This document shows, piece after piece, positions 1 to 7,114 of a stretch of DNA of 42,913 bases. Origin of the DNA: Deltaproteobacteria bacterium. Its GTDB lineage: Bacteria > Myxococcota_A > Polyangia > Polyangiales > Ga0077539. Numbering within the stretch: position 1 is the first letter of the stretch; each line of letters begins with the position of its first letter. The notes under the pieces are model-generated. The model made no database searches. It was not told where the DNA came from and was given only the letters and a program-made list of their open reading frames with translations. The position numbers and the translations under genes were made by a program. The stretch spans positions 1 through 42,913 of the forward strand of contig JACRDB010000166.1 of NCBI GenBank assembly GCA_016218725.1. Direction: 5' to 3'.

Positions 1-44
1 GGGGATGGCCAGCCGGAACGCTGGCTGGCCGTCCCTACCCCGAT

Positions 45-338
45 CACGAATGCCAGCCCCCCTGCCGGGGGGCGCTGACGTGAGGTGCGAGGATGTCGCC
101 GTAGCAAGGGTTTGGAGCGTTGCCGGGTTCGGCCCCAGCACCACGTCCGCGGCGTTGCGACGACGGGCGACGGAACGGCCCGGTCCCAACGCCCGATCGC
201 ACGGACGACCCACCCCCCGTTGTCGCGACGTGGCGGACGTGGTGCTGGGGCCGAACCCGGCAACGCTCCAAACCCTTGCTACGTCTACCTTCCTGTACCC
301 CACGTGAGCGCCCCCCGGCAGGGGGGCTGGCATTCGTG
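45..338. repeat. 294-bp near-perfect palindrome (MITE-like inverted repeat)
   Basis: The two halves are symmetric about position 191.5. The outer arms at 45-82 and 301-338 are complementary at all but one position. The inner arms at 100-150 and 233-283 are perfectly complementary over 51 bp. The arms are separated by 17 unpaired bases on each side (83-99 and 284-300), and the 82-bp centre is itself partly complementary (about 7 in 10 over the first 20 bases). As RNA or single-stranded DNA it would fold into one very long hairpin. Size and architecture resemble a non-autonomous inverted-repeat element, but no target-site duplication is obvious, so its nature is inferred. Confidence 0.85.
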
Positions 339-344
339 CACAGG

Positions 345-361
345 CCGGCCCAACGGGCCGG
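345..361. repeat. Short GC hairpin
   Basis: CCGGCCC at 345-351 pairs perfectly with GGGCCGG at 355-361 across an AAC loop. It lies 7 bp beyond the large palindrome. It has no T-tract on either side, so it is not a standard intrinsic terminator. Confidence 0.5.
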
Positions 362-365
362 TGGG

Positions 366-464
366 CCGCATCGAATACGGTCACCCAACGGCGCTCACCC
401 GCATCGAGGACGGTCACTCCACGGAGCGGACGCGCATCGAGAACGGTCCCCAACGCCACAGAAG
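366..464. repeat. Three tandem 33-bp repeats
   Basis: Three adjacent units start at 366, 399 and 432. Each has the core CGCATCGA followed two bases later by ACGGTC, then a more variable second half. The period of 33 is exact and the units abut without unique spacers, so this is a minisatellite and not a CRISPR array. An open frame could read 11-residue RIExG repeats across it, but no gene is otherwise supported. Confidence 0.7.
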
Positions 465-584
465 CGCCACCAGGGCGCCGTGGCCGTCGCCTCCACCGAT
501 CGCCTTGATTTTACGGCCCGTCCTGAGATGTGTCCCGACGTGAACCCTGGCAGGAGAGGGGGCGCGCGGCAGCGCAGGGTGAGG

Positions 585-1484
585 TCACCGCAGCCTCGCC
601 GCCACCTCTTCCCGCCAGCGCGCGAGCTCCCCGACCTCGCCGCGGCCCTTGAACTTGAGCTCCCGCACCAGCGCGAAGAGCACGCAGGCGTCGTAGGCCC
701 TGCGCGCCGGGGCGCCCTGCTCGTCCCAGACGGCCTCCAGGAGCGCGCGGCCCTCGTCGCCCACGGCGGGCCAGAGGAGCGCAAGGTCCCAGCCCTCGGG
801 GTGCGGGCCCGCGCACTCCCAGTCCACCAGCGTCAGGCCCTGGGCGCCCTGGAGCACGTTCCGTAGGAGCAGGTCCCCGTGGGAGAAGCGCACCCGGGGC
901 CACGCCCGCAGCGCCGCCTGCGCCCGCGCGGCGTCGGTGCTGGCCAGGAGCCCCAGGGAGGCCCCCCGCGCGAGCCCCTCGAGGCACCACCCCAGCGGGT
1001 CCGTCGGGTCCTCCAGGAGCCTCGAGCGCTGCTCCCGGCGCGCTTCGGGGGGCGGAGCGCCGGAGGGCACCGCCCCGGTCTCCGGGGTCCAGCACGCCAG
1101 CGCCCGCTGCGCGGCGATCAGCGCCCGCAGCGCCTCCAGCGAGACCCCCGGCGCCCGGCGGGTGGTCGCCAGGGCCGAGCCGTCGATATGGTCCACCAGC
1201 AGGAGGTCCCTCTCGGGGTGGAAGGCCACCCTACGAGCCCAGCGCGCCGGCGGGGGCGAGCGCTCAAAGGCCTCCAACAGGGCAGCCTCCCGGTGGAGGT
1301 ACCAGCGCCACAAGGGGAGCGGTCGCACCACCCGCTTGGCCACCACCGCTCGCTCCCCCAGCCAGCCCGCCACCAGGTGGCACTTCACGCTCCTGCGGAA
1401 CCACCCCTCGCGGCGGCGAAAGCCCGGGCAGAGCGCCGCCACCAGCGCCCCGAGGGCCTCGGCCTCGGAGTCGTCCGTGGCCAC
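585..1484 (-). CDS. Aminoglycoside/choline-kinase-like phosphotransferase
   Basis: A 299-residue protein of the APH/choline kinase fold. The catalytic Brenner motif HGDLLLRN is at residues 202-209 and the metal-binding DWE at 221-223, both as expected for active small-molecule kinases of this superfamily. An N-terminal lysine in the VVAKR segment (about residue 50) is a plausible ATP-binding lysine. The substrate cannot be read from sequence; these enzymes phosphorylate sugars, amino alcohols or antibiotics. The GTG start at 1484 follows the stop of the formate-THF ligase gene by 16 bp, so the two are probably cotranscribed and this is the last gene of the operon. Confidence 0.8.
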   Translation of the reverse strand: MATDDSEAEALGALVAALCPGFRRREGWFRRSVKCHLVAGWLGERAVVAKRVVRPLPLWRWYLHREAALLEAFERSPPPARWARRVAFHPERDLLLVDHIDGSALATTRRAPGVSLEALRALIAAQRALACWTPETGAVPSGAPPPEARREQRSRLLEDPTDPLGWCLEGLARGASLGLLASTDAARAQAALRAWPRVRFSHGDLLLRNVLQGAQGLTLVDWECAGPHPEGWDLALLWPAVGDEGRALLEAVWDEQGAPARRAYDACVLFALVRELKFKGRGEVGELARWREEVAARLR

Positions 1485-1500
1485 CAGCGCCCGCCGCCTG

Positions 1501-3162
1501 CTACTCGCCTTGCATCAGGCCCGTCACCCGGCCGTCGTCATGGACCACCACCCGCCGCGCGGCGGGCTCCCGAGGGAGGCCCGGCATGGTCATGATCTCG
1601 CCCGTCAGGGGCACCAGGTACCCGGCCCCCGCGGACAGCCGCACCTCCCTCACGGTGAGCGTAAAGCCCCGAGGGCGCCCCACCTTCGACGGGTCGTCCG
1701 TGAGCGACAGGTGCGTCTTGGCGATGCACACCGGCAGCTCCCCCCCGCCCAGGGCCACGGCGCTCGCCAGGTCCTTCTGCGCCTGGGCCGTGAAGGTCAC
1801 CCCCTCCGCGCCGTAGACCCCCCGGGCCACCTTCTCGATCTTCACCGCGGGAGCGTCCGATGGTTCGTACATGAACCGTTGCGCCGGGCGCTCCCCGCCG
1901 CCCGAAGAGAGCATCGTAAGCACCGCGTCTGCCAGCTCCAACGAGCCCTCACCCCCGCGGGCGAAGCCCTCGCAGCGCGCCACGGCCACCGATCGTTCGA
2001 TACCATACGATCGCACCACGGCCCCCTCCTCGGCGGTGTCCTGGGGGAAGCCGTTGACGCACACCACGCAGGGCAGGCCGTAGGTCTCCAGGGTGTCCAG
2101 GTGCCGCCCGAGGTGGTCCAGGCCCCGGCGCAGGGCCTCAGGGTCTGGCTCGCCGGCGCGGGACACGGGGACGCCTCCGTGCATCTTGAGGGCCCGGTGG
2201 GTGACCACCAGCACCACCCCGTGGGGCCACAGGTCCCCCACCCGGCACTTGATGTCCAGGAATTTCTCGGCCCCGAGGTCAAAGCCAAAGCCCGCCTCGG
2301 TGATCACGTCCTGGCCGTAGGCCAGGGCCAGGCGCGTCCCGAGGAGGGAGTTGCACCCGTGGGCGATGTTCCCGAAGGGGCCGCCGTGGACCACCGCGGG
2401 GGTGCCCTCGCGGGTCTGCACCAGGTTCGGCAGGAGGGCGTCCATCAAGAGCGCCGTCATCGCCGGGGCGGCCCCGAGGTCCCCGGCGGTCACGGCCTTG
2501 CCCGCCGGGGTGGTGCCCACCACGATGCGCGCGAGGCGCCGCTCCAGGTCCCTGGGGCCCGAGGCGAGGCACAGGATCGCCATCACCTCCGACGCGGCGG
2601 TGATGTCAAAGGCCCCCTCGCGCACCGGTCCATTGCCCCGGCCCATCCCGAGCACCACGTGGCGCAGGGCCCGGTCGTTCATGTCCAGGGCGCGGCGCCA
2701 GCGCACGCTCCGGGGGTCCAGGTTCACCGGGTCCCGGAAGTGCAGGGCGTTGTCCGCCACGGCCGCCAGGAGGTTGTGGGCGCTGGTCACCGCGTGGAGA
2801 TCACCGGTGAAGTGCAGGTTGATGTCCTGGGCCGGCTCCAGCGTGGCCCGGCCCCCGCCGGTGCCCCCGCCCTTGACCCCGAACACCGGCCCGAGGGAGG
2901 GCTCCCGCAGCGCCGCCACCGCGCGCCGCCCGCGCTTCGCCAGGCCCATCGCCAGGGCCACGCTCATGGTGGTCTTGCCCTCGCCCGCGGGCGTGGGGTT
3001 GATCGCCGACACCAGCACCAGCCTCCCCGGTGAGGCACCCGGGCGCACGGAGAGCGCGTCCAGGGACACCTTGGCCCGGTGCCTCCCCCAGGGGATCACG
3101 TCGTCCCTGTGCAAGCCGAGTTCGTCCGAGAGGGCCTCCAGCGGTCGAAGCACAAGACTCAT
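1501..3162 (-). CDS. fhs: Formate--tetrahydrofolate ligase
   Basis: Full-length (553 residues) 10-formyl-THF synthetase, which makes 10-formyl-THF from formate, THF and ATP in the cytoplasm. The nucleotide-binding motif PTPAGEGKTT is at residues 56-65. Other family landmarks visible are EPSLGPVFG, DINLHFTGD, TPAGKAVTAGDLG, GPFGNIAHG, EAGFGFDLGAEKF and FARGGEG. The ATG at 3162 lies 12 bp after the GIY-YIG stop. Residues about 384-391 (RSYGIERS) are encoded by a 22-bp palindrome of the repeat family described separately. This short segment sits in a variable helix region before the conserved FARGGEG, so enzyme function is probably kept. Confidence 0.96.
   Translation of the reverse strand: MSLVLRPLEALSDELGLHRDDVIPWGRHRAKVSLDALSVRPGASPGRLVLVSAINPTPAGEGKTTMSVALAMGLAKRGRRAVAALREPSLGPVFGVKGGGTGGGRATLEPAQDINLHFTGDLHAVTSAHNLLAAVADNALHFRDPVNLDPRSVRWRRALDMNDRALRHVVLGMGRGNGPVREGAFDITAASEVMAILCLASGPRDLERRLARIVVGTTPAGKAVTAGDLGAAPAMTALLMDALLPNLVQTREGTPAVVHGGPFGNIAHGCNSLLGTRLALAYGQDVITEAGFGFDLGAEKFLDIKCRVGDLWPHGVVLVVTHRALKMHGGVPVSRAGEPDPEALRRGLDHLGRHLDTLETYGLPCVVCVNGFPQDTAEEGAVVRSYGIERSVAVARCEGFARGGEGSLELADAVLTMLSSGGGERPAQRFMYEPSDAPAVKIEKVARGVYGAEGVTFTAQAQKDLASAVALGGGELPVCIAKTHLSLTDDPSKVGRPRGFTLTVREVRLSAGAGYLVPLTGEIMTMPGLPREPAARRVVVHDDGRVTGLMQGE
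1859..1880. repeat. Candidate degenerate 22-bp palindrome in fhs
   Basis: GGTTC and GAACC arms flank a GTACAT centre inside the fhs coding sequence (codons about 428-435, RFMYEPSD). It matches the consensus of the palindrome family at 13 of 22 positions, mostly in the arms. The encoded motif corresponds to a conserved FxxLY-type position of the enzyme, so chance is a real alternative. Confidence 0.3.
1991..2012 (-). repeat. 22-bp palindromic repeat, copy A (inside fhs)
   Basis: Read on the minus strand, the arms are GATCGTATG and CGAACGATC around a GTAT loop. It matches copy B (10932-10953) at 20 of 22 positions. It is in-frame within fhs and noticeably more AT-rich than its surroundings. 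Confidence 0.7.
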
Positions 3163-3174
3163 CAGCGCCGTACC

Positions 3175-3480
3175 CTACAACATCCCGCACGCACTCCGCA
3201 CCTCCCTCCAGACGCTCCGGTCGCCCTCCGCCAGGCGGAGCTTCTGCGCCCGGGGGAGGGCCTTGATCCTTGCCTCCAGCCTCCGGGCCTCGGCGCCGGT
3301 CTTGCACCCGGAGGACCAGGCGAGGGCCACGGGCAGCCGCGCGCGGGTGTAGCGCGCCCCGCGGCCCGCGGCGTGGGCCTCCAGGCGCCGGGTGAGGTCC
3401 ACGGTGATCCCCGCGTAGAGGCTCCCGTCGCGGCACCGGAGCAGGTACACCGTCCAGCGACGCGCGTCGCTAGAGGTCAT
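3175..3480 (-). CDS. GIY-YIG domain nuclease-like protein
   Basis: A 101-residue single-domain protein. It opens with WTVYLLRCRDGSLYAGIT, the GIY-YIG core (here VYLL...YAG), followed by the conserved LTRRLEAHAAGRGARYTR stretch typical of the small stand-alone UPF0213/YhbQ-type proteins. The conserved Glu in the AEARRLEARIK segment is present. Biological role is unknown in most bacteria; DNA or RNA endonuclease activity is inferred from the fold. The ATG at 3480 overlaps the end of the upstream regulator gene by 11 bp, which supports cotranscription. Confidence 0.88.
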   Translation of the reverse strand: MTSSDARRWTVYLLRCRDGSLYAGITVDLTRRLEAHAAGRGARYTRARLPVALAWSSGCKTGAEARRLEARIKALPRAQKLRLAEGDRSVWREVRSACGML

Positions 3481-4786
3481 GCTTGCGGATCAACCGATGG
3501 ACGTAGGTGCGATCGAGCCCCGCGCCCTGCGCCACCGCGGACACGTTGCCCGCGTGGCGCTCCAGGAGCCCTTTGACGTACTCGCGCTCCAGGTGGTTGA
3601 GCCAGCGCTCGCGCAGGTCCTTGAAGGGCAGGTCCAGGCTCACCGAGGGCAGGGCCTCGCCCTCCGTGGTGTTCGCCGGGGGTCGCCCCGAGGGCACCAT
3701 CGCCAGGGCCTCCCGGGCCCCGAGGGCCACGGCCCTCTCGACGAAGTTCCGGAGCTCTCGCACGTTCCCGAGCCACGGCCTGGAGGACAGCTCCTGGAGG
3801 AGCTCCGGGCCCAGCGCCGTGGCCGCCCCCGCCGGGAGGAAATGCTGCACCAGCAAGGGGATGTCCTCGTGCCGGGCGCGCAGGGGGGGGAGCACCACCG
3901 GCAGCACCGCGAGGCGGAAGAACAGGTCCTCCCGGAAGGCGCCCTGGTTTACCATGGTGCGCAGGTCCCGGTGCGTCGCGGAGATGAAGCGCACGTTCAC
4001 CTTGCGGTACGTGGCCTCGCCGATGCGCCGCACGCTGCGGCTCTCGATGGCGCGCAGGAGCTTGGGCTGCATGGCCAGCGGGAGCTCGCCGATCTCGTCG
4101 AGGAAGACCGTGCCCCCGTCGGCGGTCTCCAGGGCGCCCGCGCGGGCGTTGGCCGCGCCGGTGAAGCTCCCCTTGGCGTGGCCGAAGAGCTCGCCCTCCA
4201 GGAGGTTCTCCGGGAGCGCGCCGCAGTCTACGATAATGAACGGCCCCGAGGCCCGCGGGGAGTGCTGGTGCAGCGCCTCAGCCACCAGCTCCTTGCCGGT
4301 GCCCGTCTCCCCCTGGAGGAGCACCGTGGAGTCCGTGGGCGCGTAGCGGGCCAGCCTCGCGAAGAGCTCCCTCATGGCCACCGAGCGCCCGAGGAGGGGA
4401 CCAAAGCGCTCCTCCGCGGAGAGCTCCACGCGCACCGTGGCCTCGCCGAAGCGCAGGGTGAGCTGCGTGCTCCCGACGGTGACCCGGGCGCCGTCCTCCA
4501 CCCGGGCGCCGGTGACGCGCACGCCCTCGACCCAGGTGCCGTTCCTGCTCCCGAGGTCCCGGAGCCACACGCCGTCATCCCGGAGCTCCAGCTCCGCGTG
4601 GAGGCGCGACACCGCGGGGTCCCCGAGGACCACGTCCACCCCGGGGGCGGAGCCCAGCACCGTGCGGGCCTCCAGGGTGAAGCTCCGGGGCCCCGACGGC
4701 TCGGCCCAGGTGAGCGTCGGCCGCCGCCGCGTGGCCGCGAGGGCCGCGCCCTGGGGGTCTCGTTGGATGACCGTGATGTCCGCCAT
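3470..4786 (-). CDS. FHA-domain sigma-54-dependent transcriptional activator
   Basis: A 438-residue bacterial enhancer-binding protein. An N-terminal FHA domain covers about residues 38-112 (RLH at 61-63, SRNGT at 80-84) and should bind phosphothreonine. The AAA+ sigma-54 contact domain covers about 130-360: Walker A GETGTGKE at 159-166, the sigma-54 loop as GSFTGA at 206-211 (canonical GAFTGA), Walker B GGTVFLDE at 224-231 and the NVREL motif at 341-345. A Fis-type helix-turn-helix closes the protein (about 410-435). FHA-bEBPs are a myxobacterial speciality and are usually controlled by Ser/Thr kinases. The substitution of Ala by Ser in the loop occurs in other members and need not abolish function. 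It is 9 bp downstream of the acyltransferase stop. Confidence 0.93.
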   Translation of the reverse strand: MADITVIQRDPQGAALAATRRRPTLTWAEPSGPRSFTLEARTVLGSAPGVDVVLGDPAVSRLHAELELRDDGVWLRDLGSRNGTWVEGVRVTGARVEDGARVTVGSTQLTLRFGEATVRVELSAEERFGPLLGRSVAMRELFARLARYAPTDSTVLLQGETGTGKELVAEALHQHSPRASGPFIIVDCGALPENLLEGELFGHAKGSFTGAANARAGALETADGGTVFLDEIGELPLAMQPKLLRAIESRSVRRIGEATYRKVNVRFISATHRDLRTMVNQGAFREDLFFRLAVLPVVLPPLRARHEDIPLLVQHFLPAGAATALGPELLQELSSRPWLGNVRELRNFVERAVALGAREALAMVPSGRPPANTTEGEALPSVSLDLPFKDLRERWLNHLEREYVKGLLERHAGNVSAVAQGAGLDRTYVHRLIRKHDL

Positions 4787-4795
4787 GGAGGGCCT

Positions 4796-5713
4796 TTACG
4801 TGAAAATCCCGGGGCGGTCCTTCCGCCCTCGGTTCAGCATGCTCTGGATCGTACCCCTTACCACGGCCACCTTCTCTTCAAGCACGTGGTCCTCGTCGTC
4901 CGGGTCGCCGGTGAAGCGCATCGGGGGACCAAAGTGCAAGCGGTACCGCACCGGCAGGGGCAGGAACCCCCCGGGCAGGAGGAGCTGCGGCAGCACCGGG
5001 AAGGCCGGCATGCCAAGGACCTTCGCCAGGGGCGTGAGGTTCGCCACGGAGAGGTATTGCTCCTCGGCCCCCACCAGCGCCACCGGCACGACGGGCGTCC
5101 CCGTGGCCAGCGCCAGACGGAGAAACCCCAGGCCGAACTCCTGGAGCTGATACCTCTGCCGGAAGGGCTTGGAGATCCCTCGGGACCCCTCCGGGAAGAC
5201 AAGAATGGCCTCTTCCATCGCCAGGAGCCGCTCGCAGTTCTCGGGCACGCCCACGATCTGCCCGCAGCGCGAGAAGAAGGTGGACACCCACGGCAGCGTG
5301 GCCGACCACTTCTCCACCATGCTCCGGACGAACCTCGGGGGGTCCCGGTCCAGGAGCAACGCGCACGCGATGGCCATGCCGTCCAGGGGCACCTGCCCGG
5401 AGTGGTTGGCGATCAAGAGCACCCGCCCGTCGGGTACGTTCTCCAGCCCGAAGACCTCCGCGCGGAACCAGTCCCGGTAGAGCGCCCGGGCCGCCACCAC
5501 CGCGTAGCGCGCCACCTGCGGGTCAAAGCCGAAGGGGTCCACCCCCTCGCTGCCGCCCCGCAGAGGGAGCCTCGCCAGGCGCCCCCGGACCTCCTCGCCC
5601 AGGGCCGCGTCCACCACGCCGTCCACCTGCTCGCGCAGGCCCCCACGGAGCGCGTCCACCCACGCCCAGGACCGCTGCAAGCGCCCCCGGGGAGACCCCG
5701 TCCGAGTGTCCAT
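4796..5713 (-). CDS. Lysophospholipid acyltransferase family protein
   Basis: A 305-residue PlsC/AGPAT-superfamily enzyme, expected to move an acyl chain onto a glycerolipid or related acceptor at the inner membrane. The catalytic histidine motif appears as NHSGQVPLDG, with six residues between His and Asp where the classical motif has four; this longer form occurs in a subset of the superfamily. FPEGSRG matches the third acyltransferase motif and the PVVPVAL stretch the fourth. The ATG at 5713 was chosen over the adjacent in-frame GTG at 5716. It is the first gene of the minus-strand operon that continues into the sigma-54 activator. Confidence 0.85.
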   Translation of the reverse strand: MDTRTGSPRGRLQRSWAWVDALRGGLREQVDGVVDAALGEEVRGRLARLPLRGGSEGVDPFGFDPQVARYAVVAARALYRDWFRAEVFGLENVPDGRVLLIANHSGQVPLDGMAIACALLLDRDPPRFVRSMVEKWSATLPWVSTFFSRCGQIVGVPENCERLLAMEEAILVFPEGSRGISKPFRQRYQLQEFGLGFLRLALATGTPVVPVALVGAEEQYLSVANLTPLAKVLGMPAFPVLPQLLLPGGFLPLPVRYRLHFGPPMRFTGDPDDEDHVLEEKVAVVRGTIQSMLNRGRKDRPGIFT

Positions 5714-5722
5714 CACCCCGCC

Positions 5723-5728
5723 AGGATA
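5723..5728 (-). promoter_or_regulatory. Possible -10 element before the acyltransferase operon
   Basis: TATCCT on the minus strand ends 9 bp before the ATG at 5713, in the 89-bp divergent intergenic region. No clear -35 hexamer lies at 16-18 bp. If used, the transcript would be nearly leaderless. Confidence 0.25.
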
Positions 5729-5802
5729 CCCAACCCCCACGCCCCGGGGAACCACCGACGGCGTTGCCCCGGAGGCCCCTCCACGCTACCACCCGCTGCC
5801 CC

Positions 5803-6687
5803 ATGAAGCCCCTGGTCCAAGGCTCGCGCCTCGCGGTGATCGCCCCCGCGGGCCCCTTCCCCCCGCGGGACTTCAACGAGGGCGTCCGCCGCCTGGAGAA
5901 GCACTTCCAGGTCTCCGTGGACCCCCGCTGCCACGCCCGCCAGGGCTACCTCGCAGGCCCCGACAGCGAGCGCGCCGAAGCCCTCCTCGCCGCCCTCCGT
6001 GACCCCTCGCACCAGGCCCTCATCGCCGCCCGCGGTGGCTACGGCGCCATGCGAATCCTCGAACACCTGCGAGATGTACTCCCAGGTGAGATCTCATCCC
6101 ACCCCATCCCACTTGTAGGCTTCAGTGACCTCACGGCGTTTCTTCTGGCGTGGTGGAAAATGGGGGTGAAGGGTGTTCACGGCCCGATGGTGGCGGCCCT
6201 GGGGCGGGCCCAGGGCTCGCTGTCCTCGGTGGTGGGCGCGCTCTTGGGCGAAGAGGCCAAGCCCTGGGAGGGGCTCCGGGTGTGGGCACCGGGCAAGGCC
6301 GAGGGGCCCGCCGTGGGGGGCAACCTCACGCTCCTGGCGAGCCTGGTCGGGACCCGGTGGATGCCAAGGCTCCGGGGCTCGGTGCTCTTCCTGGAGGACA
6401 TCGACGAGAGGCCCTACCGGCTCGATCGCAAGCTCACCATGCTGCGCATGCACCGCGCGCTGGAGGGGGTGCGGGGCGTGGTCCTGGGGCAGTTCACCCG
6501 CTGCGAGCCGGGCCTGGACGGCGTGACGGCGGAGCAGGCCCTGCGCGAGGGGCTGTCTTCCCAGGGCGTACCGGTGTACGCCGGCGCCCCCTTTGGCCAC
6601 GGCGACGTGAACCTCGCCTGGGTCCACGGGGCCAGGGTGTCCCTGCGCGACGGCGCAGTGCGCTTCCGCGAGGGCCTCGGTGAGTGA
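5803..6687 (+). CDS. LD-carboxypeptidase (S66 family)
   Basis: A 294-residue MccF/LdcA-type peptidase. Members cleave the L,D-bond that releases D-Ala from cytoplasmic murein tetrapeptide, or act on self-immunity substrates. The nucleophile serine is S108 in VGFSDLT; the oxyanion/backbone motif ARGGYG precedes it, GGN follows, and the catalytic His lies in FGHGDVNLAW near the C terminus. There is no signal peptide, consistent with a cytoplasmic peptidoglycan-recycling role. The ATG at 5803 gives the full N-terminal strand (LAVIAPAGP). Its 3' end overlaps the ruvX start by 8 bp. Confidence 0.92.
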   Translation: MKPLVQGSRLAVIAPAGPFPPRDFNEGVRRLEKHFQVSVDPRCHARQGYLAGPDSERAEALLAALRDPSHQALIAARGGYGAMRILEHLRDVLPGEISSHPIPLVGFSDLTAFLLAWWKMGVKGVHGPMVAALGRAQGSLSSVVGALLGEEAKPWEGLRVWAPGKAEGPAVGGNLTLLASLVGTRWMPRLRGSVLFLEDIDERPYRLDRKLTMLRMHRALEGVRGVVLGQFTRCEPGLDGVTAEQALREGLSSQGVPVYAGAPFGHGDVNLAWVHGARVSLRDGAVRFREGLGE

Positions 6688-7114
6688 CCTCCCTTCGCTC
6701 CGGAGGCTCGGGGTGGACCTGGGCGAGCGCTTCGTGGGGCTGAGCCTGCACACCGACCCCGAGGTACCCGCGCGCCCCCTGGAGGCCCTGGACCGCAAGG
6801 CCGCGGGGCTCCTCGCGGGGCTCCGGGCGGTGATCGCCCGGGAGGCCGTCCAGGCCGTGGTGCTGGGCCTGCCCCTGCGCCTCGACGGGGGCGAGTGCCA
6901 GGCCTCTCGCAGCGCCCGCAAGGTGGCAGCCGCGCTCCGGGCCTCCACGGGGCTCCCGGTGGACCTCTGGGACGAGCGGCTCACCACGGTACAAGCCGCG
7001 CGCAACCGCCAGGCCCGCGGCGTCAAGGGCCGCGAGGGCCTGGACTCCGAGGCCGCCGCGCTCCTCCTGCAGGCCTACATCGACGCGCTCCGAGGCCCCG
7101 GAGAAGAGCCGTGA
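6680..7114 (+). CDS. ruvX: Putative pre-16S rRNA nuclease RuvX/YqgF
   Basis: A 144-residue RNase H-fold protein. The first catalytic motif is LGVDLGERFVGL, with LGLPLRLDG in the middle and the DERLTT and DSEAAALLLQAYID motifs near the C terminus, all typical of YqgF. The family matures the 5' end of 16S rRNA (E. coli YqgF). The GTG at 6680 overlaps the upstream gene by 8 bp and the stop overlaps the mltG GTG as GTGA, so translation is probably coupled. Confidence 0.93.
   Translation: MSDLPSLRRLGVDLGERFVGLSLHTDPEVPARPLEALDRKAAGLLAGLRAVIAREAVQAVVLGLPLRLDGGECQASRSARKVAAALRASTGLPVDLWDERLTTVQAARNRQARGVKGREGLDSEAAALLLQAYIDALRGPGEEP

Larger units (their letters stand above)
1..584. other. Gene-free repeat-rich region
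   Basis: No convincing coding sequence is present; the open frames here are short, mutually overlapping and run through the palindrome. The stretch holds, in order, a small hairpin (GCCAGC at 8-13 pairing with GCTGGC at 20-25), a 294-bp palindrome, a GC hairpin at 345-361 and three copies of a 33-bp tandem repeat. The remaining 120 bases before the phosphotransferase stop codon show nothing recognisable. Confidence 0.7.

Noticed and set aside
366..464. CRISPR array
   Set aside because: The 33-bp units abut directly with no unique spacers and there are no cas genes.
1..584. Retron-type msr/msd RNA or small protein-coding genes
   Set aside because: The long hairpin is suggestive, but no reverse transcriptase gene is near, and the overlapping small frames through the palindrome show no family character.
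6071..6110. Palindrome around TGAGATCTCA in the LD-carboxypeptidase gene as a member of the 22-bp family
   Set aside because: It lacks the GATCGT/GTAT pattern and the encoded residues fit the enzyme family without an insertion.
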